A stretch of 64,000 bases of DNA from Isoetes taiwanensis (GCA_021234155.1 JAJEKV010000072.1:5747676-5811675); one strand, 5' to 3'; positions 12,110 through 22,718 are shown, numbered from the stretch's first letter. Program-made: numbers and translations. Notes: generated by a model from the letters alone, not told the origin.

Positions 12110-12465
12110 CTTTGGTTCTAGCTCTGGTTCGGTTCATCTGCGGATCGGTCTCTACACCAACATCGACCCGATCCGTGCGTATGTCGTGGGCCCTCGACTC
12201 CGCCCTTCTTTGTTCCATGTTACGTCGCCTCTTGCCTCTGCTCCGGTTCATGCCCCGATTCGGTCATGTTCTTGATGATGTCAAGCTCGGCTCTAGTTCT
12301 GCTCTTGCTCGGTTCCGGTTTACGCTCTGCTCGGTTCTTGTTCAGTCCCCATTTCTGCTTCAATTCTTGCTCCGGTCCACATTTCTGCTCGGTTCTTGAT
12401 CCAGTTCTGTTCGATTGCTCCTGCTCATGTTCATGTTCTGCTCATGCTTTTGTGGAGGTTTCTTC
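12110..12465 (+). repeat. Low-complexity CTCGGTTC/TTCTGCTC-rich tract inside the Gypsy element
   Basis: Between protease and RT the sequence is dominated by short degenerate words such as GCTCGGTTC, TTCTGCTC and TTCATGTTC. All three frames translate to Ser/Leu/Arg/Phe-rich peptides. It replaces part of the expected protease-RT linker. Confidence 0.6.
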
Positions 12466-13430
12466 ATGCCCCCGCCATTATCTCGAAGATTTCTCTTAGC
12501 GAGTTTGATAAATCTAGAAGGCAAGATCCAAGTTAGGTGTTTGCAATCCGGGTTCACCCATCGGCTAGCTTCGGCATCAAGAAGTACGCTCCAATGCTCC
12601 GGATAAATATGGCGACTTCTCGATGTTTTGACAAAGTCAAGGCCAGCAAACTCGAGCATCGTCCATATGATTGTCCTATTGATTTGCAGCGGGGACCACG
12701 CCGCCATATGGTCGATATATGGTCTATCTCCCCGAGTTGAAGGTTTTGCGGGATTATATTGAAGAGAATTTAGCCACCGGCTTCATTCGACATTCACCGA
12801 TCCCTATTTGGAAGCGCCTATCTTCTTCGTCAAAAAGAAGGATGGTTCATTGCGTGCGGTCGTTGATTATCGTGGCCTCAATAAAATCCGCGATTGTCAA
12901 ATCGGTATCCTCTTCCTCGATCCCGAGTTGTTGGAGCGACTCCAAGGTGCGCGACTATTTTACGAAGATTGATCTTGAGGGTGCCTATAATCTTATTCGG
13001 ATCGGGAGGGTGATGAGTGGAAAAACGACCTTTTCGTACTTTCGGTATGGCCATTTTGAGTACAGTTATGCCGTTTGGACTTACCAATGCTCTCAAATAT
13101 TCAGCATATGGCCAATGATGTTTTTCGAGAGTTCTTAGACACTTTTGTTATCATCTATTTGGATGATATCCTTATTTATTCTAAGACTCTCGAAGAACAT
13201 GAAAGACATGTTCGACGAGGTCCTTCAAAAGCCGTGAGCATGGATTATATGCCAAACTTGAGAAGTGCGGTTCGAGCGAGGATAATGTGGAGTTCCTTGG
13301 CTATCGCATCACACCACATGGAGTCTCTATGGATCACGAAAGGGTCAAGATCGTTGCGGGTGGCAAACACCTTCATCCGTTCGAGATGTTCGGTGTTTTC
13401 TTGGATTTGCCAATTTCTATCGGCATTTCA
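12466..13430 (+). pseudogene. Gypsy reverse transcriptase
   Basis: In shifting frames the order is: approach segment (DLQRG...P), LKVLRDYIEENLATGFIRHS, a VKKKDGS..AVVDYR-like stretch, FTKIDLEGAYNLIRI (first catalytic Asp), and the active-site box [18 protein letters not shown] near 13150 with intact DD. At least four frameshifts separate these blocks. It synthesised cDNA from the element RNA; the present copy cannot encode an intact enzyme. Confidence 0.85.
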
Positions 13431-13479
13431 TCAGGGATATTCGAGATTGCTCTTCCTTTGAGCCGCCTTTGTCAAGGGC

Positions 13480-13900
13480 GTGCCATTCGAATGGGCGTGG
13501 AAGCGGAATCTGCTTTTGTTACCCGAAGCATGCTTTCTGCGGCGTCGGTTCTTGCTCATCGCAGATCCTTTAGCCCATATGTTGTTGAAGCGGATGCTCG
13601 ATTTTTGCGCTTGGTGGGATCTGTCACGGGGAGGGGGATGATCATGAATTGCATCCAATTGCCTATCATTCGAAAGTTTCAGGCTTTGAAATCAACTATC
13701 CCATTTATGACAAGGAGTTGTTGGCGATAGTGGATTCTTTAGTGGTGGAGCGTTTCTGGAGGGATCTCCTTATAAGGTCCACGGTCTACACGGATCACCG
13801 AAATCTCGAATATTTTTCGATGTCTTTCGAGTGCTCAACGTCGCCAAGCCGGCGGCATACTCAAGTATTATCGGATTGATTTAGGTGATCAAGTACCGTC
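13480..13900 (+). pseudogene. Gypsy RNase H domain
   Basis: Recognisable pieces are YVVEADA, ELHPIAYHS-like sequence, EINYPIYDKELLAIVDSL, and TVYTDHRNLEYF at about 13785-13820. These match Gypsy RNase H, and the final TDHxxLxYF is diagnostic. Frames are broken by small indels. Confidence 0.8.
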
Positions 13901-14259
13901 TGGATCCCTCCAAGGAAAGCGATGCCTTGTCTCGGCAGCTCCTACCTTGAGCCCAAACTAGGTGATCACGCATATGATCAGCAATCCACGGGTTATTTTA
14001 GGGCCTGATCGGTTCCAGCTTATGGCTCTCACTTTGTTGAGAGGCCTCATGATCTGACCTTGTTGGAGTACGTTCGAGCATCTACGCCCTCCGATCCATT
14101 GGCTCAAGATGTATTCTCACACATTGGCTGCATCATCTTCGGCGGATGGGATCGGACTATGATCGTTTTGAGGTTGAGATGGACTCCTACTCCGTGATGG
14201 GCTTCTATATGTGCCGGATGGTGCTTCTAGGCTTCGGGTTCTTCAGGCTTGCCATGATT

Positions 14260-14905
14260 CACCTCTGGCGGACACTTTGGAGTAGCCAAGACTCTTGAAC
14301 TTATTAGTCGAGTATTGGTGGCAGTCTTTAAATCGCTCTGTCGAAGCTTTTATTCGATCTGTGACATCTGGCTGTCGAGCCAAGGTTCCAAGGCATCTTC
14401 CTCATGGCTGCTTCAGCCTTTACCGGTTCGGCCGGTCCTTGGAAGAGTATTTCAGTGGATTTTATTGTCGAGCTTCCATCCTCCCAGGGCCATGATGCCA
14501 TCCTTGTTGTTGTTGACCGTTTTTCCAAGATGGCACATTTCATTCCTTGCAGCACTTCTATCTCTAGTGAAGCCACAACGGTTCTCTTGCTTCGAGAGGG
14601 GGTTCGACTCCATGGCTTACCGGATAACATTGTCGATTGACCCATGACCCTCAATTTGTTGCCAGTTTTTAGAAGCGTCTATTGCAACTCTTGCATGTGG
14701 AACGTTCGCTCTCTTCCGGACATCATCCAGAGACCAATGGACAGGTGGAGCGCACTAATCAAACCCTTGAGCAGTATTTGCGATGCTTCATCAATTATCA
14801 GCAGGATGACTGGGTTGATTGGCTACCGCTGACAGAATTTGCTTATAACAATTCTGTCCATGCCTCCACAGGCCAGACTCCGTTCTTTATTAATTTCGGC
14901 CTGCA
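14260..14905 (+). pseudogene. Gypsy integrase catalytic core
   Basis: A damaged zinc-binding N-terminal part (VYWWQSL..., C-x2-C remnant near 14370) is followed by the core: SVDFIVELPSSQGHDAILVVVDRFSKMAHFIP with the first catalytic Asp, and GHHPETNGQVERTNQTLEQY containing the last Glu at about 14750. The middle DRG..F motif is broken by a stop and shift near 14640. After FFINFGLH the frame runs into a tandem block foreign to integrase. Confidence 0.85.
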
Positions 14906-14929
14906 TAGGATCTTGGACCAAGGATTATG

Positions 14930-15243
14930 ATCAATCTGGACCGTAGGATCATGTAGGATATATCTAAAGCAACGTGAGCCGTACGATCTCGAATCAACGA
15001 TGAGAATCAAGAATAACCTAGACCGTAAGATCGATTACATATGATTCCCAAAGCCATGTGCACCGTAGGATATGTCCCCAAGCAACGTGAGCCGTAGGAT
15101 CTCGGACCGACGGTCAGGATCAGATCAACCTGGACCGTAGGATCGCGTCTATACGAATTATATATAAACTCCCAAGCCATCTGGGCCGTAGGATACGTCC
15201 CAAAGCCACGTGAGCCGTCGGATCTCGAACGGACGGTCGGATA
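14930..15243. repeat. Tandem block (about 111-bp unit, 2.7 copies) interrupting integrase
   Basis: Units begin with a GGACCGTAGGATC-type segment, at about 14938 (shortened), 15020 and 15132. Each contains a second CCGTAGGAT and an ACGTGAGCCGTAGGATCTCG segment, ending in a GACGGTCAGGAT-type stretch. The block sits exactly between the integrase core (FFINFG) and its continuation (PGYDSVNPSAEDR at 15255). Confidence 0.7.
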
Positions 15244-15254
15244 AGCGGATTGCT

Positions 15255-15842
15255 CCTGGATATGACTCAGTCAATCCCAGTGCCGAGGATAGGCTCGAGA
15301 AGCTCCGCATGCTTCAGGATGATCTTCAGCACCGATCACCAGGCCCCAAGCACCGATCACCAGGCCCAAGCAAGCACGTTATCGTCATCATGCAGATCAG
15401 CATCGTCAGGACGCTCCTCATTTTGCAGTTGGTGATCTTGTTTGGCTCTTGCGTCGGGATTTGCCGCGGCTTCGCCCTTGTAACAAGCTTCGACTACGGG
15501 CGCTTAGGGCCCTATCGGATCATTGAACGAGTTGGTGATGCTGCTTTCCGTCTGGAGCTTCCACCATCAGTCCGGCTTCACCCAGTGTTTCATGTGTCTT
15601 TGTTAGAACTCTATATGGTGAATCCATTTCCGGATCGTGTACCTCCACCTCCACCACCAGTCGAGATTGATGATCATGAGGAGTTCGAGGTTCGAGATTA
15701 CGGACTCAAGTTTCTTCGTCGGCGATTGTATTACTTTGTCGATTGGGAAGGTTACTCGCCAAGTGACAGAACTTGGGAGCCTGCCGAGAATCGACTAATG
15801 CACCGACAAAATTGCGGGAGTTTTACCGGCGTTACCGCATAA
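15255..15842 (+). pseudogene. Integrase C terminus and chromodomain of the Gypsy element
   Basis: The frame resumes with NPSAEDRLEKLRMLQDDLQ, then a 20-bp tandem duplication (15330-15370) and a frameshifted stretch. The integrase GPYRIIERVGDAAFRLELP segment and HPVFHVSLLE follow. The C-terminal chromodomain reads YFVDWEGYSPSDRTWEP, with aromatic positions and the WEGY signature kept. Chromodomains of this clade steer integration toward particular chromatin. One long open frame (15210-15842) survives. Confidence 0.85.
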
Positions 15843-16106
15843 GCCAAATTACAGTACTCCGGCCCGGCTTCGAGGACTTCGTCGCCATCGTGGGAGGGGA
15901 TGGTGTGGCGACCATACGGATATTAAGTATCATACGAACATTATACTCCTATGTACAAAAGATGGTCGTCACAAGGATGCAAAGGGTAGTTGCACAAGGC
16001 GATTTGAACTTCGCAACCTTCGATTCGCGAGTCACACCTGCCAAGTCGCTACCAATATTTGTTGAAGACATTCCTTCACGTCTTCCTCATATGTGGGACT
16101 ATCTCG

Positions 16107-16129
16107 GAAGGTTCTAGAATGTTCTAGAA
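16107..16129 (+). promoter_or_regulatory. Perfect five-unit heat-shock element in the LTR
   Basis: GAA at 16107, TTC at 16112, GAA at 16117, TTC at 16122 and GAA at 16127 form five alternating inverted units with exact 5-bp spacing. This is the binding pattern for trimeric heat-shock factors. It lies about 73 bp upstream of the LTR TATA box, a normal promoter distance. Confidence 0.75.
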
Positions 16130-16201
16130 CCTAAATGCATCTTGCGCCGACACTTGGGCGATCTCATCCATTGGAGTGGCGCGATCGACCGTTGGTCTAG
16201 A

Positions 16202-16208
16202 TATATAA
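16202..16208 (+). promoter_or_regulatory. TATA box of the LTR promoter
   Basis: TATATAAGG within the LTR, about 73 bp downstream of the heat-shock element. Transcription would start about 30 bp further on, near the GCACCTCC segment. Confidence 0.6.
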
Positions 16209-16445
16209 GGAGGCACCTCCTTCTTGTCAAACCATTCGGTTCAACGCCCGGTCTTGAGCCTTCTAGGCATCGTCTCATGTTCTGGTTGCCGGGGCCATTG
16301 TACTCTTGATTCCTGTTTATATATATCAGATTCTTTGCCGATATTGGCGTATTTCTTCCATATTTCTTGCGTATTTTCCACGTATTTTCCTTGTTCTTAC
16401 GTAGGTTCATGACACTACCATCTAAACTTTATGATACACGAAACT

Positions 16446-16471
16446 TATCGCGGCGGCCAAGGCTGCCGCGA
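16446..16471. repeat. Short GC-rich hairpin just outside the LTR
   Basis: Two 11-base arms (ATCGCGGCGGC and GCTGCCGCGAT) pair with one G-T wobble around a CAAG loop. No T-run follows, so it is not a terminator-like structure. Confidence 0.5.
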
Positions 16472-16599
16472 TCGTTTCTCTAGTTCCAACCCGCTGAGGT
16501 TTGGCCCACTATTAACGTTCAACCTGTCAATGCAATGCTTAATAATGGGTTTCTATTCACAAGGGTGCGAGACCATATGTGGTAGCATTTATGAATTGC

Positions 16600-17018
16600 C
16601 GAACAGGCGGGATTTGAACCCACATTGTTGCCTTGTGTCTTCTTGCCCATACGATAGATAGTTGCCGCGAGACGACCATGAGATTCCCAATGCTGGTATC
16701 CCTTTCTCTCTTTTATCCTCTCCTTTTTATCACCCGATGCTAGTCGGTGGGGTTTGAGCTGGATGGGTGCTGCCGGAACCAATGGGCGACCACTAGGCTA
16801 ACTTCGGGCGGTTGCCATTATCTCTTTCTTGCCATCCATTGATAGTCAGTGGGTTTTGAGCCTGGATGGGTGATGCCCAGAACCAATGGCCTGACCACTA
16901 GGCTAACAATGCGATGGACCTTTTTGTTTATTTAGCTGCACCCGATGATGGGCAGTGGGCTTTGAGCATGGACGGGGGTTTCCCATAACCATTAACTTAA
17001 CCACTTGGCGTCAACGGT
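16600..17018 (-). mobile_element. Tandem array of tRNA-like units (SINE-related)
   Basis: Read on the minus strand, three degenerate units (about 16740-16802, 16848-16907, 16945-17015) each start with a box A-like GTTAGCCTAGTGGTCGCC or its derivative. Each ends with a box B-like CAGCTCAAACCCCACC segment. A fourth box B, GGTTCAAATCC in a GTGGG/CCCGC stem, lies at about 16608-16625. Spacing is about 100 bp. A tRNA-derived SINE array or an amplified tRNA pseudogene fits best; no unit folds into a complete tRNA. Confidence 0.55.
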
Positions 17019-17340
17019 GAGCATCTTTTATCTGCCTCATTTGTTTAATGTAATTTATTTGTTTAATGTTTCTAGTTTGATTTGTTGAAGAATAGATGTG
17101 GGGAACCTCATGGTAATCAAAGAGCATGACATCTATCGTATGGGCCAGAAAGGGAATGGGATGAGAGATATAAAGCACGCACCTTGTTTGAAGTATGCAT
17201 GGAATGGAAGTGGATCTGCGGGTTGTCTCATCATCATTTCGCATGGCGCATTGGTCCCTGAGAAATGCCTTGTGGACTGCAATGGCGCCGGAGTTTTGTA
17301 TGCAGGGCAAGCACAGGTCTGGCTATGGCGGACGTCGGAA

Positions 17341-17450
17341 TAATGGCCGCAATAAATGCAAAGTGTATTAATGGCCGCAATAAATGCAAAGTGCACACAT
17401 GCCTCATCAAGTTATTAGAGTGTATTAATGGCCGCAATAAATGCAAAGTG
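17341..17450. repeat. 25-bp unit present three times
   Basis: TAATGGCCGCAATAAATGCA followed by AAGTG occurs at 17341-17365, 17368-17392 and 17426-17450. The last two copies also share a following CACACATG. Confidence 0.9.
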
Positions 17451-17865
17451 CACACATGTCGTGCTTTGATAATAATTTTTAAGGAATTTGGATTGATTGA
17501 GCTTAGATGGATTGATTGAGCAAGGGGAGTCACGTGGCTGTGGCTCCTCCTCAATAAATATTAACTAGGAAAATACAAAAAATGTTCCTCAAAAATATTT
17601 TTCGACACTTGGCGCGCATGCACTGGAGCATCAAAGAATCTCGAAGAATAGAATCAAAGTGTATGCATTATATATAGTTTGATAATAGCAAAGGCAATTG
17701 CAGAGACAATACAAACTCATACTAGTCGAATACATGTGGCCCATTCAGTCAAAATTCCTAATTTTTGCATAACTTAGTAGCTTCTTTTGAAGATATACAC
17801 TAGGATGCATTTGAATTCAAAGTACCCTTCACTTTGGTTATTTCTTCTCAGTCAAGATATGATCT

Positions 17866-18021
17866 TCATTCATCGTTACCCTCGTCATCTTTTTCCTCCT
17901 CTTTTTCTTCTATTACATAGAACGTTGTCTTCATAGTCCATCTAATTGAAAGCATTGCTCAGACAACTTTATCTGCACCCCACCAGCCTTTAGCTTTCTC
18001 ATATTCATCATCTAATGTCAT
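17866..18021 (-). pseudogene. Unidentified C-terminal coding remnant with acidic tail
   Basis: The minus-strand frame begins MTLDDEYEKAKGWWGADKVV, meets a TGA (probably a former TGG codon), and continues AMLSIRWTMKTTFYVIEEKE. It ends in an Asp/Glu-rich tail and a TGA at 17866-17868. The coding-like composition and tail suggest the 3' end of a real gene. I do not recognise the family. Confidence 0.3.
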
Positions 18022-18597
18022 GGATATATTATGAAGACTATATGTGCCATTTTATGTAGTGTCTTCAATTTAGTATCCTATATATAGTAAACCACTCAAT
18101 CTTAGTACTATGATGGACTAGATGGCATGAGAACAAGGATGACACAATCATAATGGTTGGCGATGTTTTGAAAGGATTCTACAATATGTCTTGGGTATTG
18201 ACCCCCCATCTTATCATCCAGAAAAAGGATGCTGTGAGATGACAATAATTCTTGCACAATAAATTCAAACAGAGCGAGAGCATCGTATATTGCTCAATTA
18301 CAAAAATGTAACATGGATAATCCCAAACAAACAGAATTATCTTTAGATATTAGCATAGGCTTTCTAGGCAATGACTTTTGGGATGATGTCTCAAGCGGAG
18401 TTCCCATTAAAAGAGTGTAAAGAACAAGAGGTATTGCCTTGAAAACTTAAGGTGAATGAAAGCTTCCTCTAAATGTTTAACTATGGACATAGTTATGTAA
18501 ACATAGTTTAATGTATAGTAAAACTTTTCATAAGGCTAAAAGACGTTTATTGTTGATAATATTAATGAAGCTAGTATTAAGAAGATGATACAGATGA
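18022..18597. other. AT-rich stretch, nothing supported
   Basis: No frame longer than 60 codons, splice-bounded segment or repeat was recognised. Confidence 0.4.
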
Positions 18598-18720
18598 TTA
18601 GATCTTGAGCATCTTGAAAGGCATAATGAGCAACCATTTGAATCCCTCTATTCCAAAGGACAACCCTCCATGTGGTGGCATCTTGTGATGTATTCTATGA
18701 GCATTATTCCTATTAACATC
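18598..18720 (-). pseudogene. Possible aspartyl-tRNA synthetase motif 3 remnant
   Basis: The minus strand reads MPPHGGLSFGIEGFKWLL before a TAA at 18598-18600. PPHGG followed by G(I/L)E is the approach to class II motif 3 of aspartyl-tRNA synthetase. The invariant Arg of motif 3 is Gly here, and the usual tail (NIR...FPRDP) is missing. If the assignment holds, this is a dead exon fragment. A chance match is possible because only about 18 residues support it. Confidence 0.3.
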
Positions 18721-18987
18721 TTTTTAACCTATTTGCTACCTTCCCATCCAAATTATCACAATCCATTCAAGTAGGTTGGCAGGCTACACCGGAACCTTAT
18801 AACATGTATTTCCCGTCTCTTTGTTTTTGAGTTTTCAACAATAAAAAAAAACTTGTATAAGGTATTCGTTGTGAAGACTCTTCTTGCATTTCTTGCTTTT
18901 ATACGCAACCAAATGAATTTAGACCTCCAAAGAATGATGGCTCGCCTAAAAGGCTTCTTGTTAGGTCTCAATTTTTTGAGCTAGATC

Positions 18988-19108
18988 ATGACATTGGCAT
19001 TTGTTGGCGTACGCAATTGTTGGATGGTGAGGTAGCACCTAAATCTTCACAGGCTTGGGACGTTGGCATCTGTTGCGTAGGCAATTGTTGGATGGTGAGG
19101 TAGTAGTA
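18988..19108. repeat. 48-bp direct repeat, 70-bp period, plus AGGCTT hexamers
   Basis: A segment running GACATTGGCATTTGTTGG...GCAATTGTTGGATGGTGAGG (from 18988) recurs from 19058 with few changes. It is followed at 19108 by a short run of AGGCTT units. It lies downstream of the coiled-coil gene. Confidence 0.75.
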
Positions 19109-19467
19109 GGCTTAGGCTTAGGCTTAGGCTCAACTATAGGTGTCCATCCAAGGAAATTCCACAAGCCCCAACTTTTATTGTGGTGTTTCCCTTGTCCATC
19201 CTTTAAGTCCGCCCCTCCCCTAAAATGGAATGAAAGGCTTGTCAAACCTTCCATCAAATAAAGGGCATGTAGTATATAGGCAAGCAACCAAATATAACAC
19301 AAATAATAACATTTCTACCTAATTAAAGATGGAACCAAAAAAAAAAAATGCTCTGCAGCTTTAAGATTATTAAACATGGATGCTTCCAATCTAAAAGGAA
19401 GCAAGGAAAGTTACAAAATGGGAAAAGACCACATAGGAAGTTGAAGTAAGTTGAGGGACAAAAAAGG

Positions 19468-21209
19468 TCAGGTAAAAGAACCATGCCTGTGACTGTAGAT
19501 GTAAAATGCCACCAGACCAAGTCCAGCAACAGCACTGGGAAGAGCCTGCATGAATTTCTGAACCCTGCTACCCTTCTTTTCTTCAAGCATGGAGATGGCC
19601 TTGAGCAGAGTGTCTTCATTGCTATCAGAAGCCTTCTTGGCCTCACAAAAAGCCAAACCCAAATTCTCAATCTTGTTCTTCAGCTTAGCCAGATGATCTT
19701 GGGCCTGCAGTGTTGCATCAGCAGAGCAGGCATTCAGCCTTTTAATCTGGTCTTCAAGTGTGGCCCTTAGCTCCTGTGGATCAATCTTCTTATTTGCAGC
19801 ATCTGCAAGCTGAGATTTCAGCATGGACAGTTGCTCCTGGCCATGCTTTGCATTGCTAAGCAGCTGCTTGATGGAAGATCTCACAGGTTCTAACTCATGA
19901 TCAAATCCATTTGGATCATGATACCCATATCCTGGAATTGAATCCTTGATTCCCAGCTCTGTAGAGACCCTGTCTCTCTCTGATCTGGCTATGGCTAGAT
20001 CATTCTCTAAATTCACAACCCTTGATTCTAAATGCTGTAGATTATTAACCAGAACTTGAACCTGATTTTCCAGATCTGTAGATCTCTGCAATGCCATGCC
20101 CAGAGATGCCTCTAGCCTTGCCCTCTCCTCATCAGATTGGTTCTGCAGTGCCTCCAGATTTGCTGCCAGCAGTTTTCCTTTTGTTTCCAGATTTGCTGCA
20201 TGATCTAATGCTGTGTTCAAAGCATTTTCCAGCCTTGATTTCTCTGCCTCTGCTTTGGTTTCTAACATCTGCAGATTGGTCATTAAAATTCTTTCCTCAT
20301 TCTCCAAACGTACATTTCTGTCATTTGCCTTGGCCAATGCCATTTCCATTCTGCCTGTTTCTTCTTTCCAGCGTAACTCCTGGTCCTGAAAGGCCTGGAT
20401 TCTGTTCCTGGCATCAATAATTTCGTCTTTCGCCATAGCCACCGCTGCAGCAAGTTTTTTCAGTTCTGCTTTCAAGGCGTCTTTGCAAGCCTGAAGGTTA
20501 GTCACCTGAGACCAATTTCTGATCCTCTGCTCGCTATCATCTCCAGCATTAAAAGAGATTGAATTCTGCAATTTAATTCATCAATCTGCTCAAGGGTAGA
20601 AACAATAGCAGCCTCTGCTTCATCCGCTCTTCGTGAAGTCTCCTTCAGATTCAACTCGGTTTCAGACAACCTAGATTCTAGCATCTCTTTAGCATCCAAA
20701 ATACGATATTTCTCAGATTGAAGGGCAGAATTTTCCTCACTTAACCTGTTAGCTTTTTCTTCGCGACCTTAAGCTGGGAAATGGTGCCATGGACGTTATT
20801 TTCCAAGGGTATCATTTTCATGGATCAACTGCTCAGTTTTGGAAGCGATGTTACGAAGGTCATCCTCCAATTGTTTGACGCGATTAGTGAGGCAATTTTT
20901 GTCATCTCGGAGGACGGCAACCTCTTTGAGCAGGGAGTCGTTGATTTGGGAAAGGCTAGCAATCTGCTCTCTAGATTGGCTGGACGATCCAAAAGAAAAG
21001 CGTTTAGGGGAGACGGATTTGTGGGGGGGGAAACTAGGCATTACCGAAGGCGCCGACGATCTCCGATCCATTCCGGCCATATCAAGCGCCGCTCTCCGGT
21101 CGAATGCCGCCATCGCCGCACCGTTTTCAGCTTGTTCATGTGTAATTGTTCTTGTGCCGCTGTTGCTTCCGCTCCTCATTGCCTGATTTCCACCATAAAA
21201 CTGCATCAA
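19468..21209 (-). CDS. Tail-anchored coiled-coil protein (three frame disruptions)
   Basis: Start MMQFYGG at 21209. A Ser/Pro-rich N terminus (about 75 residues, SVSPKRFSFGSSSQSR) leads to a coiled coil of about 450 residues built of heptad-rich Leu/Glu/Lys/Ala segments. The protein ends in one hydrophobic helix (ALPSAVAGLGLVAFYIY) and a short basic tail SHRHGSFT. This is the layout of a C-terminal tail-anchored protein of the outer nuclear envelope or peroxisome/mitochondrion; WIT and PMD-type plant proteins share it, but I cannot choose between them. The frame is single-exon but needs one base removed near 20806 and one added near 20765 and near 20570. It may be a good gene with sequence errors or a recent pseudogene. 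Upstream lies a LINE insertion. Confidence 0.65.
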
Positions 21210-21707
21210 AATCCTTCCCTCTCATCAACCCATCAATCCTAACCTCATTACGTTCCTACCCAACTAATCTCATCCTCTACCATTTCAATTCCGTCCAAAT
21301 CCACCTCCTTTTCATGCCTAATCTTTCTGAATCGGGCTCTCTCGGCTAATCTGACATAGAATTTGTTCTAATCGATGCCCCGGAACAAATTGCTTCACAG
21401 AAATTGTATGATTCAGTACCTCATCGCCATCGCCGGAGCATGATTCCTTGGCATTCTAGAAAACAAAAATACTGAGGCGACGATTGACGGAATTGCGAGC
21501 GGAGACCTCAAACCGTCGCAGGTTGAAAGGGTGTTTGACACGTCTACATTACCCGGCTTAATATTGCCACGTCAGAAATTTAGTTCTTTTCGGTACCGTG
21601 AATATTCCTATAAGGGCACATCTCCATTACTATTTTATTTCATCTCCGAAAGCCCAAGACTCATCACCTCATGCCCTTTTTCCACGGCATGGGTGTCCCT
21701 TTCTCTA
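21210..21707. other. Presumed promoter/5' UTR region of the coiled-coil gene
   Basis: Contains no supported coding sequence. A CT-rich stretch (about 21200-21320) lies directly upstream of the start, as is common in plant 5' leaders. No TATA box at a convincing distance was identified. Confidence 0.3.
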
Positions 21708-21751
21708 GCCAATTAGTTTTGGACATTTAAGCAAATAAAACTTTATGGTTT
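21708..21751. repeat. Direct repeat, left copy (partner at 23789-23836)
   Basis: GCCAATTAGTTTTGGACATT and the next 22 bases (AAGCAAATAAAACTTTAT...) recur at 23789 with one substitution and one insertion. The two copies bracket the LINE, but the right copy is separated from the LINE tail by about 130 bp. Confidence 0.8.
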
Positions 21752-21795
21752 TACTACATTGCAGAAAATCAACAACGCATATTTGATCTACTGAT

Positions 21796-22583
21796 GACTA
21801 AGCCAAAAGCCTTTTGGCGTAGAGTGCTGTATAAGAGGCATCAACCACCTGGCAATGTTACCTCAGACCAGTGGAGACAGCGGTTGGAGGAGTTGTATGA
21901 CCCCCAGGAGCAATCGCTGACGTACCAGATCAACTAGGAGAAACACTACAGCTCTCAGAGGGGGACATCCACCAGGGTCTTAGGCATCTTGCTAATGGTA
22001 AAGCAAAGGACTTGCAGGGACTCCAGGCCGAGCTATTGAAATGGGGTGGGCCAGCTTTGCTCGGGCCTTTGACAGGGATAATCAATCGGCCATGAGAGAG
22101 GGCCTCCTGCAGGAATGGATGGTTAGCAAGGTCACCCCTATTCATAAGACGGGCAGCAGGGATGACTCCACCAACTACCATATGATCATGGTGAGCCCGT
22201 TACTCGCAAAACTTCTAGCAGGTGTGCTGGAGAAGAAGTTAACGCAATGGGCGAAGGAAACTGGGGTACGTGTAGTTGCCCAGGCAGGTTTCCGCCCTGC
22301 CCACTCCACGAGTGATCATATTTTTACTCTCAGAATCCTTATGGAAGCTAGCCGCGACTTGTATTGCTGTTTCGTGGATTTTAAGACGGCATATGATACG
22401 GTCCCTCGGGACCTGTTGTGGCAACGCTTGCAGGAGCTACATCTCCCACAGGATTTGCAGAATGCCATCTACCGGCTCTATGACGGAATATATGCCACTT
22501 TGCCTGCGTCAGACCACCGAGTGAACAGCACTATAGGTGTTAAACAGCCCGTTATCTCCAACGGTTTTTGGACTCTATGTTGA
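21796..22583 (+). pseudogene. LINE reverse transcriptase fragment
   Basis: After a first block (EELYDPQEQSL) with a stop, the frame from 22041 reads KVTPIHKTGSRDDSTNYHMI, AGFRPAHSTSDHIFTL and YCCFVDFKTAYDTVPRDLLW, the latter carrying the first catalytic Asp of the RT palm (D-F-K-T-A-Y-D). It stops before the expected (F/Y)ADD box. The segment from 22560 to 22720 looks deleted, so the polymerase core is incomplete. Confidence 0.8.
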
Positions 22584-22718
22584 CAAGTTGGAGACCTGGA
22601 TGCAAGAACATGGAGGTGGTGGCCCGTAGTTGCCAGACGCATATGCAAGGGTACTTGGGATAAGCTAGAGAGGGTACAGAAGGCTTTCCTGACATACAGC
22701 CTAGGCGTCAAAGACACG

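Larger units (their letters stand above)
10839..16415 (+). mobile_element. Degenerate Ty3/Gypsy chromovirus, 5' LTR not found
   Basis: Domains lie in chromovirus order: gag-like, protease, RT, RNase H, integrase, chromodomain, polypurine tract, LTR. Every domain is recognisable but scattered over frames. No sequence upstream of 10.84 kb matches the 3' LTR and no primer-binding site was found, so the 5' end appears to have been lost. GC content is higher than in the flanks. Confidence 0.85.
15904..16415 (+). mobile_element. 3' LTR of the Gypsy element (about 512 bp)
   Basis: A purine-rich tract (GGGAGGGGATGG, 15892-15903) immediately precedes TGTGGCGACC. The right end is taken as ...CATGACA, giving TGT...ACA termini; this end is less certain by a few bases. 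The LTR contains a heat-shock element and a TATA box. With no second LTR in the window the boundaries cannot be cross-checked. Confidence 0.65.

Noticed and set aside
16600..17018. Functional tRNA genes
   Set aside because: Box A and B are present but no unit closes a full cloverleaf with an anticodon arm.
19468..20420. Plus-strand frames overlapping the coiled-coil gene
   Set aside because: They mirror the heptad-rich minus-strand coding sequence and have no features of their own.
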